Of a DNA stretch of 64,000 bases, positions 1 to 7,839 are shown piece by piece. A program made the position numbers and the translations under genes. Below the pieces are notes generated by a model. The model worked only from the letters and a program-made list of their open reading frames with translations, did no database searches and had not been told where the DNA came from. The stretch's first letter is position 1. Each line of letters opens with the position of its first letter. The stretch is from Lachnospiraceae bacterium (GTDB lineage: Bacteria; Bacillota; Clostridia; Lachnospirales; Lachnospiraceae). The stretch spans positions 1 to 64,000 of the forward strand of contig CAJTBF010000017.1 of NCBI GenBank assembly GCA_910574195.1. Reading direction: 5' to 3'.

Positions 1-115
1 TAATGGAGGTCTTCCTCCCATGATAAAACGGCAGCGATACTATGATTCCCTGAAAGAAGCAGCATAGGATACAAAATCCTTGAGGAAAATGTGTCAACTA
101 ATCTTGACAAAATCA
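1..115 (+). mobile_element. Right end of an insertion sequence (partial, runs off left edge)
   Basis: An open frame enters the window at base 2 and stops at 65-67 (residues NGGLPPMIKRQRYYDSLKEA then A and stop), followed by about 48 bases ending in ...GACAAAATCA. That end pattern (transposase stop close to a terminus ending in CA) and the abrupt loss of the neighbouring surface-protein frame at 113-115 suggest the tail of an IS. The transposase family cannot be named from 21 residues; an IS3/rve-type enzyme is only a guess. Confidence 0.4.
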
Positions 116-361
116 GAACGCCGTTTCCCCGTCCACATACATACGGTATTTATATTCGCCCGTCCCTCCTGCGGTATGACCGCCGATGTTCGCACTGGAA
201 TTATATCGGATGGCGTTCCCTGCACCGTCATAGACGTGGGTAAAGGAAATCGTGCCGATGTCGCCTGCTGCCTTTGCTGTCGTGGCAGGTATGGCGGACA
301 ATGCCGTGACCGCAGCCAACGCTAATGCCGCAGCCCTTTTGAATAATTTACGAATCTTCAT
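113..361 (-). pseudogene. SpaA/Cna-B-type surface protein, N-terminal stub cut by an IS
   Basis: The 82-residue frame has a Gram-positive signal peptide (MKIRKLFKRAAALALAAVTA, Ala-X-Ala cleavage near residue 31) followed by an extracellular start typical of the large isopeptide-bonded surface proteins of Tn1549-like conjugative elements. It stops right after YVDGETAF, where family members usually continue for hundreds of residues; the TGA is supplied by the adjoining IS end. A good ribosome site (AGGAGGTAACG) precedes ATG at 361. It lies downstream of parA-parB on the same strand, as expected in that element family. The function (adhesin or mating-aggregation factor) is inferred and must be lost here. 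Confidence 0.6.
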
Positions 362-414
362 CGTTACCTCCTGTTCGTTCTCATGTTGATAGTTGCTGAC
401 TGATTTTCTGACAG

Positions 415-438
415 AAAAAAGCTGCCCGTCTGGACAGC
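415..438 (-). terminator. Rho-independent terminator after parB
   Basis: On the minus strand GCTGTCC-AGAC-GGGCAGC is followed by six T. It separates the parB remnant from the surface-protein gene. Confidence 0.6.
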
Positions 439-582
439 CTTTAATATTTCTTTTCTCGGATAGTTACTGACAGTATCAAGGGGGAGAGGTGTGGAGAGGG
501 GGAAGCGGAAAAAAATTTGCTGTTCCCCAAAGGGCAGACTTCTCCCTCGGTGTTCCATGCCAGAATCCCCATTTTGCCTGCT

Positions 583-1299
583 CTACCTCTCGTGAGCCTT
601 GTTCCGCTGCAAGTGGCGATTATAAAACTCCAACGCCTTTACGACAAAATCCGTTTCCTGCCCTCTGGGTACGGATTTCGGTATGAGCTTGGTTATCCGC
701 TCGTCCTTAAAGGCAGGCTTCTCTTTCTGGTTTGGCTTATCCTCCTGCATGATGCTCTGGATAACCTCGTCCGTGAGCTTTCCCTCCTGCATAAACTTCT
801 TCATTTTGATAGCCTGTGCAAGTGAGGGCGTGGCATCGTTGTAGCCCATCGCTTCTAAGAGCGTGTACTGCTGTTCCTCGGAAAGATAAGAGAGTTCCAC
901 CGCAGGACGGAAAGCAATCTGGCGTTCATCTACCATTTGCAGAATTTCGGGTACAAGCTCGGTAAGACGAATATAGCGAAAAATCTGGTTTTTGCTCTCT
1001 CCGACTTTTTCAGCAAGTTCATCACTTGATTTTTTTCCCTGCAACTTATTCCCCATTGGGGAACAAGTTAAATCTGTTCTTTCCCCCTGCCTGTTCATGG
1101 CTTCTAACCGCATCTTATATGCAAAGGCTTTTTCACTCGGAAGAATAACAGAGCGTTGGAGATTACTTTCAACCATGACGATAATCGCTTCATCATGGGT
1201 AAGCTCCTTAACCTCACATTTCAGCGTTTCAAGTCCTGCAAGCTCACAAGCCTTTTTACGCCTGTGACCGCTGATTAACTCATACCGCCCATCCTCTTT
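583..1299 (-). pseudogene. parB: parB of the outer conjugative element, C-terminal part (split by insertion)
   Basis: These 238 residues, from KEDGRYELISGHRRKKACEL onward, hold the ParB/Spo0J nuclease-like signature (ISGHRR), the ESNLQR motif and the central helix-turn-helix region. The first ~76 residues lie 11 kb away at 12303-12530. Joining the two parts at the flanking GA dinucleotides gives an uninterrupted 314-residue ParB (...ATVRQ-KEDGRY...). The frame also runs open upstream to 1413, but that stretch is the recombinase gene read in another frame and is not native. ParB would bind centromere-like sites with ParA for element maintenance. The split form should be inactive unless the inner element excises. 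Confidence 0.88.
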
Positions 1300-3155
1300 C
1301 AGTCGGTCATTTTTTGCGGACAGTTCATACATGCTATCCTTTTCTGTTCTCTGCTCCTGCGTTTGCTCTCGTTTGATTTCTCCCTCCGTATCTTCTTGGC
1401 ACAAGCAGGACAATACCTTGATGCACCAGAGCCCGGGACATATTCAACGCCGCACACCGTACAATTTTTAGCGGGCATTGCTGCCCACCGTTTTGTAGGT
1501 ATGATATGTAATTCATCGACAAAGCCGATGAATTTATAGTAAATCTTGATTTCCTGCTTCACTGTTCCGTCTGCCATCTTCTCACGCTCCGAAACAAGTA
1601 TCTTGTCTATGAGTGCGTTTATAACTGTTGCATCCAGTTCTTTTAAGCCTTGATAATTTCGGATAAGGGCGAGGAAGTCACGGATTCCCCGTGATTTCTC
1701 GTAGCTTTCATTAAGAGTTTCCGTCACCTCTTTCAGCCTTGCTTCAATTTCAAGCTGCTCTTTCTGGTATTTCCCCGACATCATCTCAAAATTCCGCTCG
1801 GTAATACGCTCCATGACCTTATCCTCGTAGAGAGAGGAAAACAGCCTGTCCAGTTCCGCAAGGCGTTTGTTCAGCTTCTTACGTTCTTTCTCTAATGCTT
1901 TCGCCCTGCTCTGGTCTGTTTCCGTGAGCCGCTTTTCTATGGCCCTGACCGCCTTTTCATCATTCACTGCCATATCCGCAAAACAGTTGATGTCGGCAAG
2001 AACGGCATTGAATAAATCCCTTGCTTCTATATTGTGGGCACTACACTCGCTTCTTCCGTTTCTTGCATAATTATTACATGAATACTGTACACAGTCGATA
2101 ATCTCTGGGCGTTTCCTCCTGTGTACGTTCATTGCCCGCAGAGCACATCCGCAGTCCACACACTTGATAACGCCTGCAAAAATATTTACAAATCCTCCCT
2201 TGTTCTGTGGAAGCCTACGACTTGTAATAAGCTGTTGGACAATATCAAATTCCTCCTGCGTGACTATTCCCTCATGGGTATTGGGTATCACTTCCCATTC
2301 TTCGGGCAGCTTAGAGGGGCGTTTCTTGCTTTTCATATTGGCGGCAATCCGTTTGTAGCCTACAAGATTTCCCGCATATATCGGGCTTCTTAAAATGCTC
2401 CTCACGCTGTTCCCACTCCAAATATAGCGTTTGTCCTCGTTCCCCTCAAAATGACGTTCAAAGCCTGTTTCGCCACGCTCCGCCGCATAAGCGGCAGGGC
2501 GTAGGATATGCTGTTTATTAAGATGTCTGCAAATTTTGGCAACTCCATTCCCTTTTAATGCAAGGTCGAATATCTCTTTTACAACATGTGCCACTTTATC
2601 ATCTATCAGCAGATGGTTGTGGTCGGCAGGGTCTTTGATATAGCCATAAGGGGCGGTAGTTCCCATGAATTTCCCCTGTTGAAACCTCGCCCGATATGCC
2701 GATTTTATCTTAACAGATATGTCAGCGGCATACATTTCGTTTAAAATGTTGCGGAAAGGCGTGATGTCCATAGCAGATTTATTCAAGGTATCTACGCCGT
2801 CATTGACCGCTATATACCTCACGTTATGCTCTGGGAAGAAAACTTCCAGATATAACCCACAATCAAGATAGTTTCTCCCCAGACGGGATAAATCTTTCGT
2901 AATCACGCAGTTTATCAGACCGCTTTCAATGTCTTTTATCATATTCTGGAAACTTGGTCTTTGGAAATTTGTACCAGAATAACCATCGTCCACATACGTT
3001 TTTGCTATGTGCCATCCCTGCTTTTTCACATAATCCGTGAGGATGGATTTCTGTGTCGCAATGCTCGCACTCTCGTTATCCGTACCATCGTCTTTAGATA
3101 AGCGGCAATAAATGCCGACTAAATAGATTTTCTTTTCTTCTTTGATTCCTGCCAT
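1299..3155 (-). CDS. Large serine recombinase (site-specific integrase/excisionase of the tet(O) element)
   Basis: This 618-residue protein has the resolvase catalytic domain at the N-terminus: nucleophile Ser20 in YCRLSKDD, then DGYSGTNFQRP and the DLSRLGRN arginine motif. A Recombinase domain follows (about 170-270), then a zinc ribbon (CVDCGC...CNN...C), a coiled coil (about 400-480), and a second C-terminal zinc ribbon (CTVCG...CPAC). It would cut at GA dinucleotides and move the element through a circular intermediate. The stop codon is unusual: T is the last base of the element and GA is the target dinucleotide, so the reading frame ends exactly at the element terminus. It has its own ribosome site (CGGAGGTTTTACAGT). 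Confidence 0.93.
   Translation of the reverse strand: MAGIKEEKKIYLVGIYCRLSKDDGTDNESASIATQKSILTDYVKKQGWHIAKTYVDDGYSGTNFQRPSFQNMIKDIESGLINCVITKDLSRLGRNYLDCGLYLEVFFPEHNVRYIAVNDGVDTLNKSAMDITPFRNILNEMYAADISVKIKSAYRARFQQGKFMGTTAPYGYIKDPADHNHLLIDDKVAHVVKEIFDLALKGNGVAKICRHLNKQHILRPAAYAAERGETGFERHFEGNEDKRYIWSGNSVRSILRSPIYAGNLVGYKRIAANMKSKKRPSKLPEEWEVIPNTHEGIVTQEEFDIVQQLITSRRLPQNKGGFVNIFAGVIKCVDCGCALRAMNVHRRKRPEIIDCVQYSCNNYARNGRSECSAHNIEARDLFNAVLADINCFADMAVNDEKAVRAIEKRLTETDQSRAKALEKERKKLNKRLAELDRLFSSLYEDKVMERITERNFEMMSGKYQKEQLEIEARLKEVTETLNESYEKSRGIRDFLALIRNYQGLKELDATVINALIDKILVSEREKMADGTVKQEIKIYYKFIGFVDELHIIPTKRWAAMPAKNCTVCGVEYVPGSGASRYCPACAKKIRREKSNESKRRSREQKRIACMNCPQKMTD
1301..1322 (+). repeat. Terminal inverted repeat of the tet(O) element, recombinase end
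   Basis: AGTCGGTCATT followed by TTTGCGGACA; the core TTTTGCGGACA spans 1312-1322. It matches the other end (12280-12290) in inverted orientation at an equal distance from the terminus. Confidence 0.8.
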
Positions 3156-3209
3156 ACTGTAAAACCTCCGTATCTGTCCTATCTGTTTTCATGTCCCATT
3201 GCGTACATT

Positions 3210-3473
3210 CTAAGCGGACAGCCCCTCATTGTCGAAGGTGTCGCCCTCGGCAATCTTCTTCCGAATATCCTCGGAGATAATCGGGACAAACGCTTCTGTA
3301 ACGGTCTGTGTGCCGACATATTCACGGCTGATTATCATCTGCACTGGTGCTTTTGGCACGATACGCTTTCTCTTTTTATCTGCTTTCTTATCCTCGCCCA
3401 TACTTAAATCTTCCTTTCCAGACAGGGCAGGGAAGAGTTTGGAAATGTCCCCGCCCTGCCAATCAGATACCAT
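3210..3473 (-). CDS. Small basic protein of the mobilizable element, unknown function
   Basis: 87 residues if read from the ATG that overlaps the ydbC stop (TAATG at 3475-3471), or 63 residues from an internal ATG at 3401 that has its own AAGGAAG site. The shorter part is the better conserved-looking one: a Lys/Arg-rich start (MGEDKKADKKRKRI), then VQMIISREYVGTQTVTEAFV and an acidic tail. No known domain is recognised. Its position between ydbC and the recombinase, with translational coupling, suggests an accessory role in element regulation or excision; this is inference only. Confidence 0.6.
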   Translation of the reverse strand: MVSDWQGGDISKLFPALSGKEDLSMGEDKKADKKRKRIVPKAPVQMIISREYVGTQTVTEAFVPIISEDIRKKIAEGDTFDNEGLSA

Positions 3474-3703
3474 TAATCCTCGCTGTTTAATTCTTTCTGT
3501 AATGCTTTAAGGAGTGCCGCCGCTTCATCAGCGTTCAGCGTGATTCCCTTGCCGCACTTTTCACGGTTCGGGGAAAAGCTGCGGATGTCATACTTCGGCT
3601 CTTTCCCATTCCATGAAATGAGATTGATTTCCTTTGTGTAGCCACTGTCGCCCGTAGACAATACTGCGATTTCCTTTACGATTTCATACTGGATTTCTCT
3701 CAT
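3473..3703 (-). CDS. YdbC/PC4-family single-strand DNA-binding protein
   Basis: 76 residues: MREIQYEIVKEIAVLS, then KEINLISWNGKEPKYDIRSF and GKGITLNADEAAALLKAL. This is the short PC4-like fold found in Lactococcus YdbC, a sequence-independent ssDNA binder. On mobilizable elements it is often encoded next to the relaxase and recombinase genes, and a role in protecting single strands during transfer or replication is plausible but inferred. It lies 45 bp downstream of parB2 and its stop overlaps the next start. Confidence 0.8.
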   Translation of the reverse strand: MREIQYEIVKEIAVLSTGDSGYTKEINLISWNGKEPKYDIRSFSPNREKCGKGITLNADEAAALLKALQKELNSED

Positions 3704-3748
3704 TCTCCATACCTCAACTCTCTGTATTTACTTCCCGAAAAAAGAAGA

Positions 3749-4603
3749 TTAGCGGCTGTCACGGTTGCGTTTCCTCTGCAACTCACGCTCCAAAAGTTTG
3801 ATGATGGTTTCCTCCATCTGCTTCGGCGTTGTGTTCTTCGGAAAGTATTTTTTCAGCTTGCTTGTGTTGATTTTCAAGGTTTCTTTCTGGTTGCCCTTTT
3901 CCTCCGTCATAATCGCAAATATCGTATCCATGTCAAGCCGCCCGCTCTGGCTTAACTGTTTCATCCGCTGTGCCTGTGAGAGTGAGGGCGTTGCTTCTTC
4001 GCTCTCCATCGTGGCAAAGAGGTTTTCCTGCTCGTCTTTCTTCAAGAAGGACAGTTCCACCGCAGGCGTGAGGGCGATTTTCCCCTCGTCCACCATCTGC
4101 AAAATCGGCGGTATCAGTTCCGTCAGGCGGATAAAACGCTGCACGGTCATCCTGCCCACGCCGAAGCCCTGTGCCACCTTGTCGTCCGTCCGCAACTTCG
4201 TCACAACTTGTGACGAGGTTAAGTCTGTGCGGAAACCCTGCCGCTTCATGGCTTCGGATTTCATCTTGTAAGCAAACGCCCGCTCCGATGGCAGGATATT
4301 CTCACGCTGCAAATTGCTGTCTACAAGGGTGATGATGGCTCGGTCACGGTCTAAGGGCAGGACAAACGCAGGCACGGTATTTATCCCTGCAAGTTCAGAA
4401 GCACGGACACGCCGCTGTCCTGCAATCACTTCATAACCGTCCCCGTCCTCTTTCGGGCGTGTGATTATCGGCGTGACAATGCCAAATTCCTTGATGCTTT
4501 CCGCTAACTCTGACAGTGTTTCATCTTCTGCCACATGAAACGGATTGTCGGGGAACGGGTACAAGTCTTTGGTCTTTAACACCTTAAAATCCTGTTTCTT
4601 CAT
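3749..4603 (-). CDS. ParB-like partition/regulatory protein of the inner element
   Basis: 284 residues and intact. The N-terminal ParB domain shows FPDNPFHV, IAGQRRVRASELAG (GxRR motif) and the VDSNLQREN motif; a KorB/HTH-like middle follows (VGRMTVQRFIRL) and the C-terminus is Lys-rich. It is clearly paralogous to the split ParB of the outer element (same TPAVELSFL and ATPSLSQA stretches). No ParA is encoded in the inner element, so this solo ParB may use a host or outer-element ParA or act as a regulator. It starts 8 bp after the relaxase stop, indicating co-transcription. Confidence 0.85.
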   Translation of the reverse strand: MKKQDFKVLKTKDLYPFPDNPFHVAEDETLSELAESIKEFGIVTPIITRPKEDGDGYEVIAGQRRVRASELAGINTVPAFVLPLDRDRAIITLVDSNLQRENILPSERAFAYKMKSEAMKRQGFRTDLTSSQVVTKLRTDDKVAQGFGVGRMTVQRFIRLTELIPPILQMVDEGKIALTPAVELSFLKKDEQENLFATMESEEATPSLSQAQRMKQLSQSGRLDMDTIFAIMTEEKGNQKETLKINTSKLKKYFPKNTTPKQMEETIIKLLERELQRKRNRDSR

Positions 4604-4611
4604 TCACATAT

Positions 4612-5577
4612 CTACCTTTCTTTCGCTCTGCTTCTATGATTTTTCTGCAATTCTTCCAACACTTCGGGCGGTATTTTTGACAGCAGCCGCCCCATCTGCT
4701 CGTTGGTTCTCTGCAATTCAAATATCTTCTGATTCGCTTTCTGCACCTTTAGTTCCTGCTCGTACTTTTCATCACGCATACGCCCCGCATAGTCTGATTC
4801 CTGCCCAATTCTCTCTTTCAAACTGTCGATATACGCCTGCTGTTTCCCGATTTCCTTAGAGAATTTCTCCACGTCTGGCAGCCATGCAGAGAGTAAATCT
4901 AACGCTTTATCCCTTTTCTTCCCTGCGTTAAAGGCGTTGATGTCGGATAGGGCAGACACGATTTCTTCATACTGTTTATCAAGCCTGCCGCCTAATTTAT
5001 AGAGCCATGTGGGGACGTGTTTCCGCTTGGTTTCCATTGAGGACTGCCCCCGTTCAAGCTGATTCCACCGTGAGGACATCCGCTCATGGTAGGCGGTCTG
5101 CCACTCGGATAATGATTTCTGGTTGCCTAAGATAGCTTTCGCTGACAGCTTATTGTCTGGCGTAATCGGCACAAAGCAGAGGTGCATATGGGGCGTTCTC
5201 TCGTCCATATGGACGACAGCGGAGAGGATATTCTGCTTTCCAACACGCTCCGAAATGAAGTCAAGAGCCGTCTGGAAATACGCTTTTTGTTCTTCGGGCG
5301 GTAACTGGTTCATAAATTCTGGTGAAGCTGTGATGAGCGTTTCCACCATCATCACGCTGTCTTTCCTTGTCCTGCACCCCGCTTCGGCTACCATGCGGTT
5401 AATCTCTTTCTTGTAGGTGTACTTTGGTGGTGCTATGAGATGGTAATTGTTTTTAGAGCGTTCCATATCTATATCTGGGTTGCTTTTGTAGGCTTCTTTC
5501 TTCCGCTCGTTGTGGCGTTCACAAGCCGCAACGCCGCCCGCTTTTCGTTTCTGGAAACGCAGGATTGCATAAGGCAT
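4612..5577 (-). CDS. MobV (Pre/Mob) family relaxase
   Basis: 321 residues from ATG 5577, which has AAAGGAGG eight bases upstream; the frame runs open further upstream, but through the repeat/oriT region. The catalytic three-His motif is seen as HMDERTPHMHL (about residue 140), with the N-terminal LRFQKRKAGG and ACERHNERKK segments of Mob_Pre enzymes. The C-terminal third is a coiled coil (about 200-310). It would nick oriT and pilot the strand during mobilization by a helper element. A MobV-type nick site lies about 300 bp upstream. TnpZ of Tn4451 is from the same family. The stop is 8 bp from parB2. Confidence 0.9.
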   Translation of the reverse strand: MPYAILRFQKRKAGGVAACERHNERKKEAYKSNPDIDMERSKNNYHLIAPPKYTYKKEINRMVAEAGCRTRKDSVMMVETLITASPEFMNQLPPEEQKAYFQTALDFISERVGKQNILSAVVHMDERTPHMHLCFVPITPDNKLSAKAILGNQKSLSEWQTAYHERMSSRWNQLERGQSSMETKRKHVPTWLYKLGGRLDKQYEEIVSALSDINAFNAGKKRDKALDLLSAWLPDVEKFSKEIGKQQAYIDSLKERIGQESDYAGRMRDEKYEQELKVQKANQKIFELQRTNEQMGRLLSKIPPEVLEELQKNHRSRAKER

Positions 5578-5847
5578 AGGCGGATTCCTCCTTTCTTTCG
5601 GCGGGTGACCGTCCTTTGGGGTGACAGCGGTGACGGTGGTGACAGCAGTTTTGGGATACCCCCTGCCGACTGCCGCAACTGTCACCCTCACCCCCTGCAT
5701 GACGGTCATGTCGATGATGACGGTGTTTTTGGGATACCCCCCTCGCAAGAGCCGTCACCGTCATGCCGCCATTCTTTTATCCGAAGCCGTAAGGCGTAGG
5801 ATAGCAGGGCACAGCCCTGCCTTAAGGGAGTCCAGAGGGAACGTCTG

Positions 5848-5880
5848 GCACACGACTTTGCAGGGCAAAGTGTAGTGTGT
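5848..5880 (+). other. MobV-type origin of transfer (oriT) with nick site
   Basis: CACAC-g-ACTTTGC-AGG-GCAAAGT-gta-GTGTG forms a hairpin whose 3' side reads TAGTGTG followed by TTA (5873-5882). This matches the pMV158 MobM nick sequence TAGTGTG/TTA and its inverted-repeat layout. The predicted cut lies between 5879 and 5880. The relaxase of the same family is encoded just downstream on the other strand. Confidence 0.82.
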
Positions 5881-5881
5881 T

Positions 5882-5997
5882 ACACCCTGTAAACGCAGTC
5901 GGAAAAATCGGAATGATTTTTCTGACCGCAGGGGTGGTTTTACACGACCGAAAAGGGCGAGTAAATCTCACGCCTGCATTTTGCGTTTACGGGGTGT
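5882..5997. repeat. Long inverted repeat next to oriT with an inner hairpin
   Basis: Arms ACACCCTGTAAACGCA (5882-5897) and TGCGTTTACGGGGTGT (5982-5997) are complementary at 15 of 16 positions. Inside, GTCGGAAAAATC and GATTTTTCTGAC (5898-5925) form a 12-bp hairpin with one mismatch. It may be part of the transfer or replication origin. Confidence 0.65.
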
Positions 5998-6101
5998 TCT
6001 CCCGTAGGGATGACAGCGGCAGGGTATCCTAAAATCACTGTCACCACCGTCACTGCTGTCACCCGCAGGGCAGAGCCGCCAGCTTTACATGGCTTTAAGC
6101 G

Positions 6102-7127
6102 TCAATGACAGTAACAGGGGGGTATCCTAATATCGCTGTCACCACCATCACCGCTGTCACCCGCCCTCCTTGCAAGGGCAATCCGCCTGCCGTCTTTCCT
6201 GCGGCTGTACTGGTAGCAGATACGGTTCTCGCTTAAAAATGTGGTGCGGTATTCATTCAGCCATTTCGTAATCACCGTGGGTATGGTTTCCGTTTCCCCC
6301 ATAGCGGCTAACAGTTCCGTTGCCGTGCCTATCCATTCTTCCTTATCCCTCATAAAATCCACCAACCGAAAAAGGACATCTGGTATCGTTTCTTTCGCAA
6401 GCTGCTCCTGCGTTTTCCGCTCCACAAGCTCCCAACGGCAATCACGGAAACGCAGCGTGTATTCCTGATAAGGCGTGTCCCTGCCCGTCACATACAGCTT
6501 GGCGGTGTCAGACGCACGTTTCTCCTTTTCCAGAACAAAGGTAGCGTCCGCACTCCCCGTTAATCCTGTCGTCCCAGACACCTTGTTGAACACGTCGCTG
6601 TCATTCTGCTTTCGGATGTGGTGTACGACAATGACCGCCAGAGAGTGCCTGTCGGCAAAGTCTTTGATGAGGGAGATGTCCCCATAGTCGCTTGCATAGG
6701 CATTGTCTTTTGAAGCTGTACGGACTTTCTGCAAGGTATCAATGACAATGAGCCTGCTGTCTGGGTAATCTTTCAGATAATCTTCAAGCTGCACGATAAG
6801 ACCGTCTGACAGCTTGCAGCTTGCCACGGCAAAGTGGAGCCGCCCGCTTGCTTCGTCCGTCAAACGAAATAACCTGTCCTGTATGCGGCAGAACGTGTCC
6901 TCAAGGCAGAGGTAAAGCACATCGCCCTCCATTGTCGGCATATCCCATAAAGGGATTCCCTGCGACACGCATAAGCATAGCTTCAGCATGAGCCAGCTTT
7001 TGCCTATCTTCTGTGAGCCGCAGAACAGCGATAAGCCTGTCGGGATAAGGCTGTCCACCACAAAGGATGGTTTCTCAAGCGGTTCATAAAGGAGCGTTTC
7101 GGCGTTGACTGTCTGTAACTTCTGCAT
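6102..7127 (-). CDS. RepA-like AAA/RecA-fold ATPase of the mobilizable element
   Basis: 341 residues. Walker A is GSQKIGKS (37-44) and Walker B ends in LIVIDTLQ (Asp130), with the VVHHIRK sensor-like stretch and SGSADATF-type segment (TGLTGSADATFVLE) of the AAA_25/RepA hexameric helicase group. The C-terminal part looks winged-helix-like (TATELLAAMG...VITKWLNEY). It probably unwinds DNA for element replication or transfer. Its last 20 codons overlap an iteron copy, giving the odd tail AGDSGDGGDSDIRIPP. The ribosome site GAAAGGAGGAAAGCC is strong. It sits directly upstream of the origin island and mobV. Confidence 0.82.
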   Translation of the reverse strand: MQKLQTVNAETLLYEPLEKPSFVVDSLIPTGLSLFCGSQKIGKSWLMLKLCLCVSQGIPLWDMPTMEGDVLYLCLEDTFCRIQDRLFRLTDEASGRLHFAVASCKLSDGLIVQLEDYLKDYPDSRLIVIDTLQKVRTASKDNAYASDYGDISLIKDFADRHSLAVIVVHHIRKQNDSDVFNKVSGTTGLTGSADATFVLEKEKRASDTAKLYVTGRDTPYQEYTLRFRDCRWELVERKTQEQLAKETIPDVLFRLVDFMRDKEEWIGTATELLAAMGETETIPTVITKWLNEYRTTFLSENRICYQYSRRKDGRRIALARRAGDSGDGGDSDIRIPPCYCH

Positions 7128-7170
7128 GGCTTTCCTCCTTTCGGGCGGTGTCTTTGTTTTCGTTGCACAT
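7084..7170 (-). CDS. 28-codon ORF overlapping the start of the RepA-like gene
   Basis: ATG at 7170 has a perfect AAGGAGG nine bases upstream and reads MCNENKDTARKEESHAEVTD plus eight residues, stopping at 7084-7086. It spans the start codon of the ATPase gene (7127) in another frame. This arrangement could couple translation of the ATPase to the small ORF. No homolog is recognised; it may be only a leader. Confidence 0.4.
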   Translation of the reverse strand: MCNENKDTARKEESHAEVTDSQRRNAPL

Positions 7171-7281
7171 AGGCGTTGACCTCCTTAAAAATAGATTTAC
7201 TCCCACGGAAAAAAGTGAGAGTATGTAATGCCGCCAATCCCACACAAATAAAAAACAGATTTCTTTTTCGGGCGGTGTCGG

Positions 7282-7756
7282 TCACGGTTGGAGATATTTC
7301 TTCAATTTCCGCCTTTACTTTCTCCTTTGCAATCGCAACAGATTTCTGTATTGCCGAAGCGGTGCAATGCTCCATAGCGGCGATTTGGTAAAAATTGAAC
7401 TCATACTCGTAGTAGAGCAGGAAACGCCGCCTTTGTATCTCTGGAAGGCTCCCAACCGCCTTATAGAGCGTTTCATTCCGTTCTTCCTCAACCATGCGTT
7501 CATCAAGGCTCTTAGGCACACGCAACGCCCGTCTGTAAAGGGTTTCGTCCCATACCTCGTTAAACTCCCTGTGCCGCTCGTCCCATTAGAAAAGATTCCT
7601 GTTCCTGCGCTCCATCTGCCGAAACTCCATAAAGAACTGTTCCGACACTTCCAACTCGTGGGATTTGCCCTGCCCGTCCTTAAAGCTGATAAAATACCTT
7701 GTGCCGCTTTCCGTGGATTCCTCCCGAAGCGTGTATGCCTTAACCCTGTATGCCAT
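7282..7756 (-). pseudogene. Sigma-70-like regulator of the element, broken by an in-frame stop
   Basis: MAYRVKAYTLREESTESGTR begins at 7756, but the frame meets TAA at 7586-7588 after ...RRNRNLF and continues in the same frame as WDERHREFNEVWDETLYRRALRVPKSLDE..., then the HTH-like segment FYQIAAMEHCTASAIQKSVA. Gln (CAA) is the obvious ancestral codon. Near 7303 there also seems to be one extra base: without it the protein would end AEIKKYLQP at 7282-7284 rather than run 120 bases into the next gene. The family (short sigma-70 region-4-like proteins of Firmicute mobile elements) is known; readthrough or re-initiation cannot be excluded. Confidence 0.65.
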
Positions 7757-7781
7757 CCTGTTGTCCTCCTGCAAAAAATGA

Positions 7782-7804
7782 GTGAGGGGATTTCCATCCC
7801 TCAC
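7782..7804 (-). terminator. Terminator after the second sigma-like gene
   Basis: Minus strand: GTGAGGG-loop-CCCTCAC followed by TCATTTTTTG. It lies between the 7840 stop and the next sigma-like start at 7756. Confidence 0.55.
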
Positions 7805-7839
7805 CCAGTAGCCCGCAGGATGGCAGGCTGTTTTAGAAG

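Larger units (their letters stand above)
5618..6162. repeat. Four copies of a ~45-bp GTGACAG/GGATACCCC repeat (iteron-like, facing pairs)
   Basis: Copies at 5618-5663 and 5699-5742 read GGTGACGGTGGTGACAG... then TTTTGGGATACCCC. Copies at 6022-6064 and 6117-6162 are the reverse complement (GGGTATCCTAAAAT or GGGTATCCTAATAT followed by the CTGTCACCACC core). The second copy is the most divergent. The last copy overlaps the 3' end of the RepA-like gene. Inverted pairs of iterons beside a replication-type ATPase and around an oriT suggest a replication origin or initiator-binding array; no function is proven. Confidence 0.7.

Noticed and set aside
583-1413. A 276-codon ParB gene starting at 1413
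   Set aside because: The first 38 codons are the recombinase gene in another frame; the native protein continues from 12303-12530.
7004-7525. A 173-codon gene covering the sigma-like C-terminus
   Set aside because: It starts inside the broken gene and its end runs through the leader and start of the RepA-like gene, so it is the frame after lesions.
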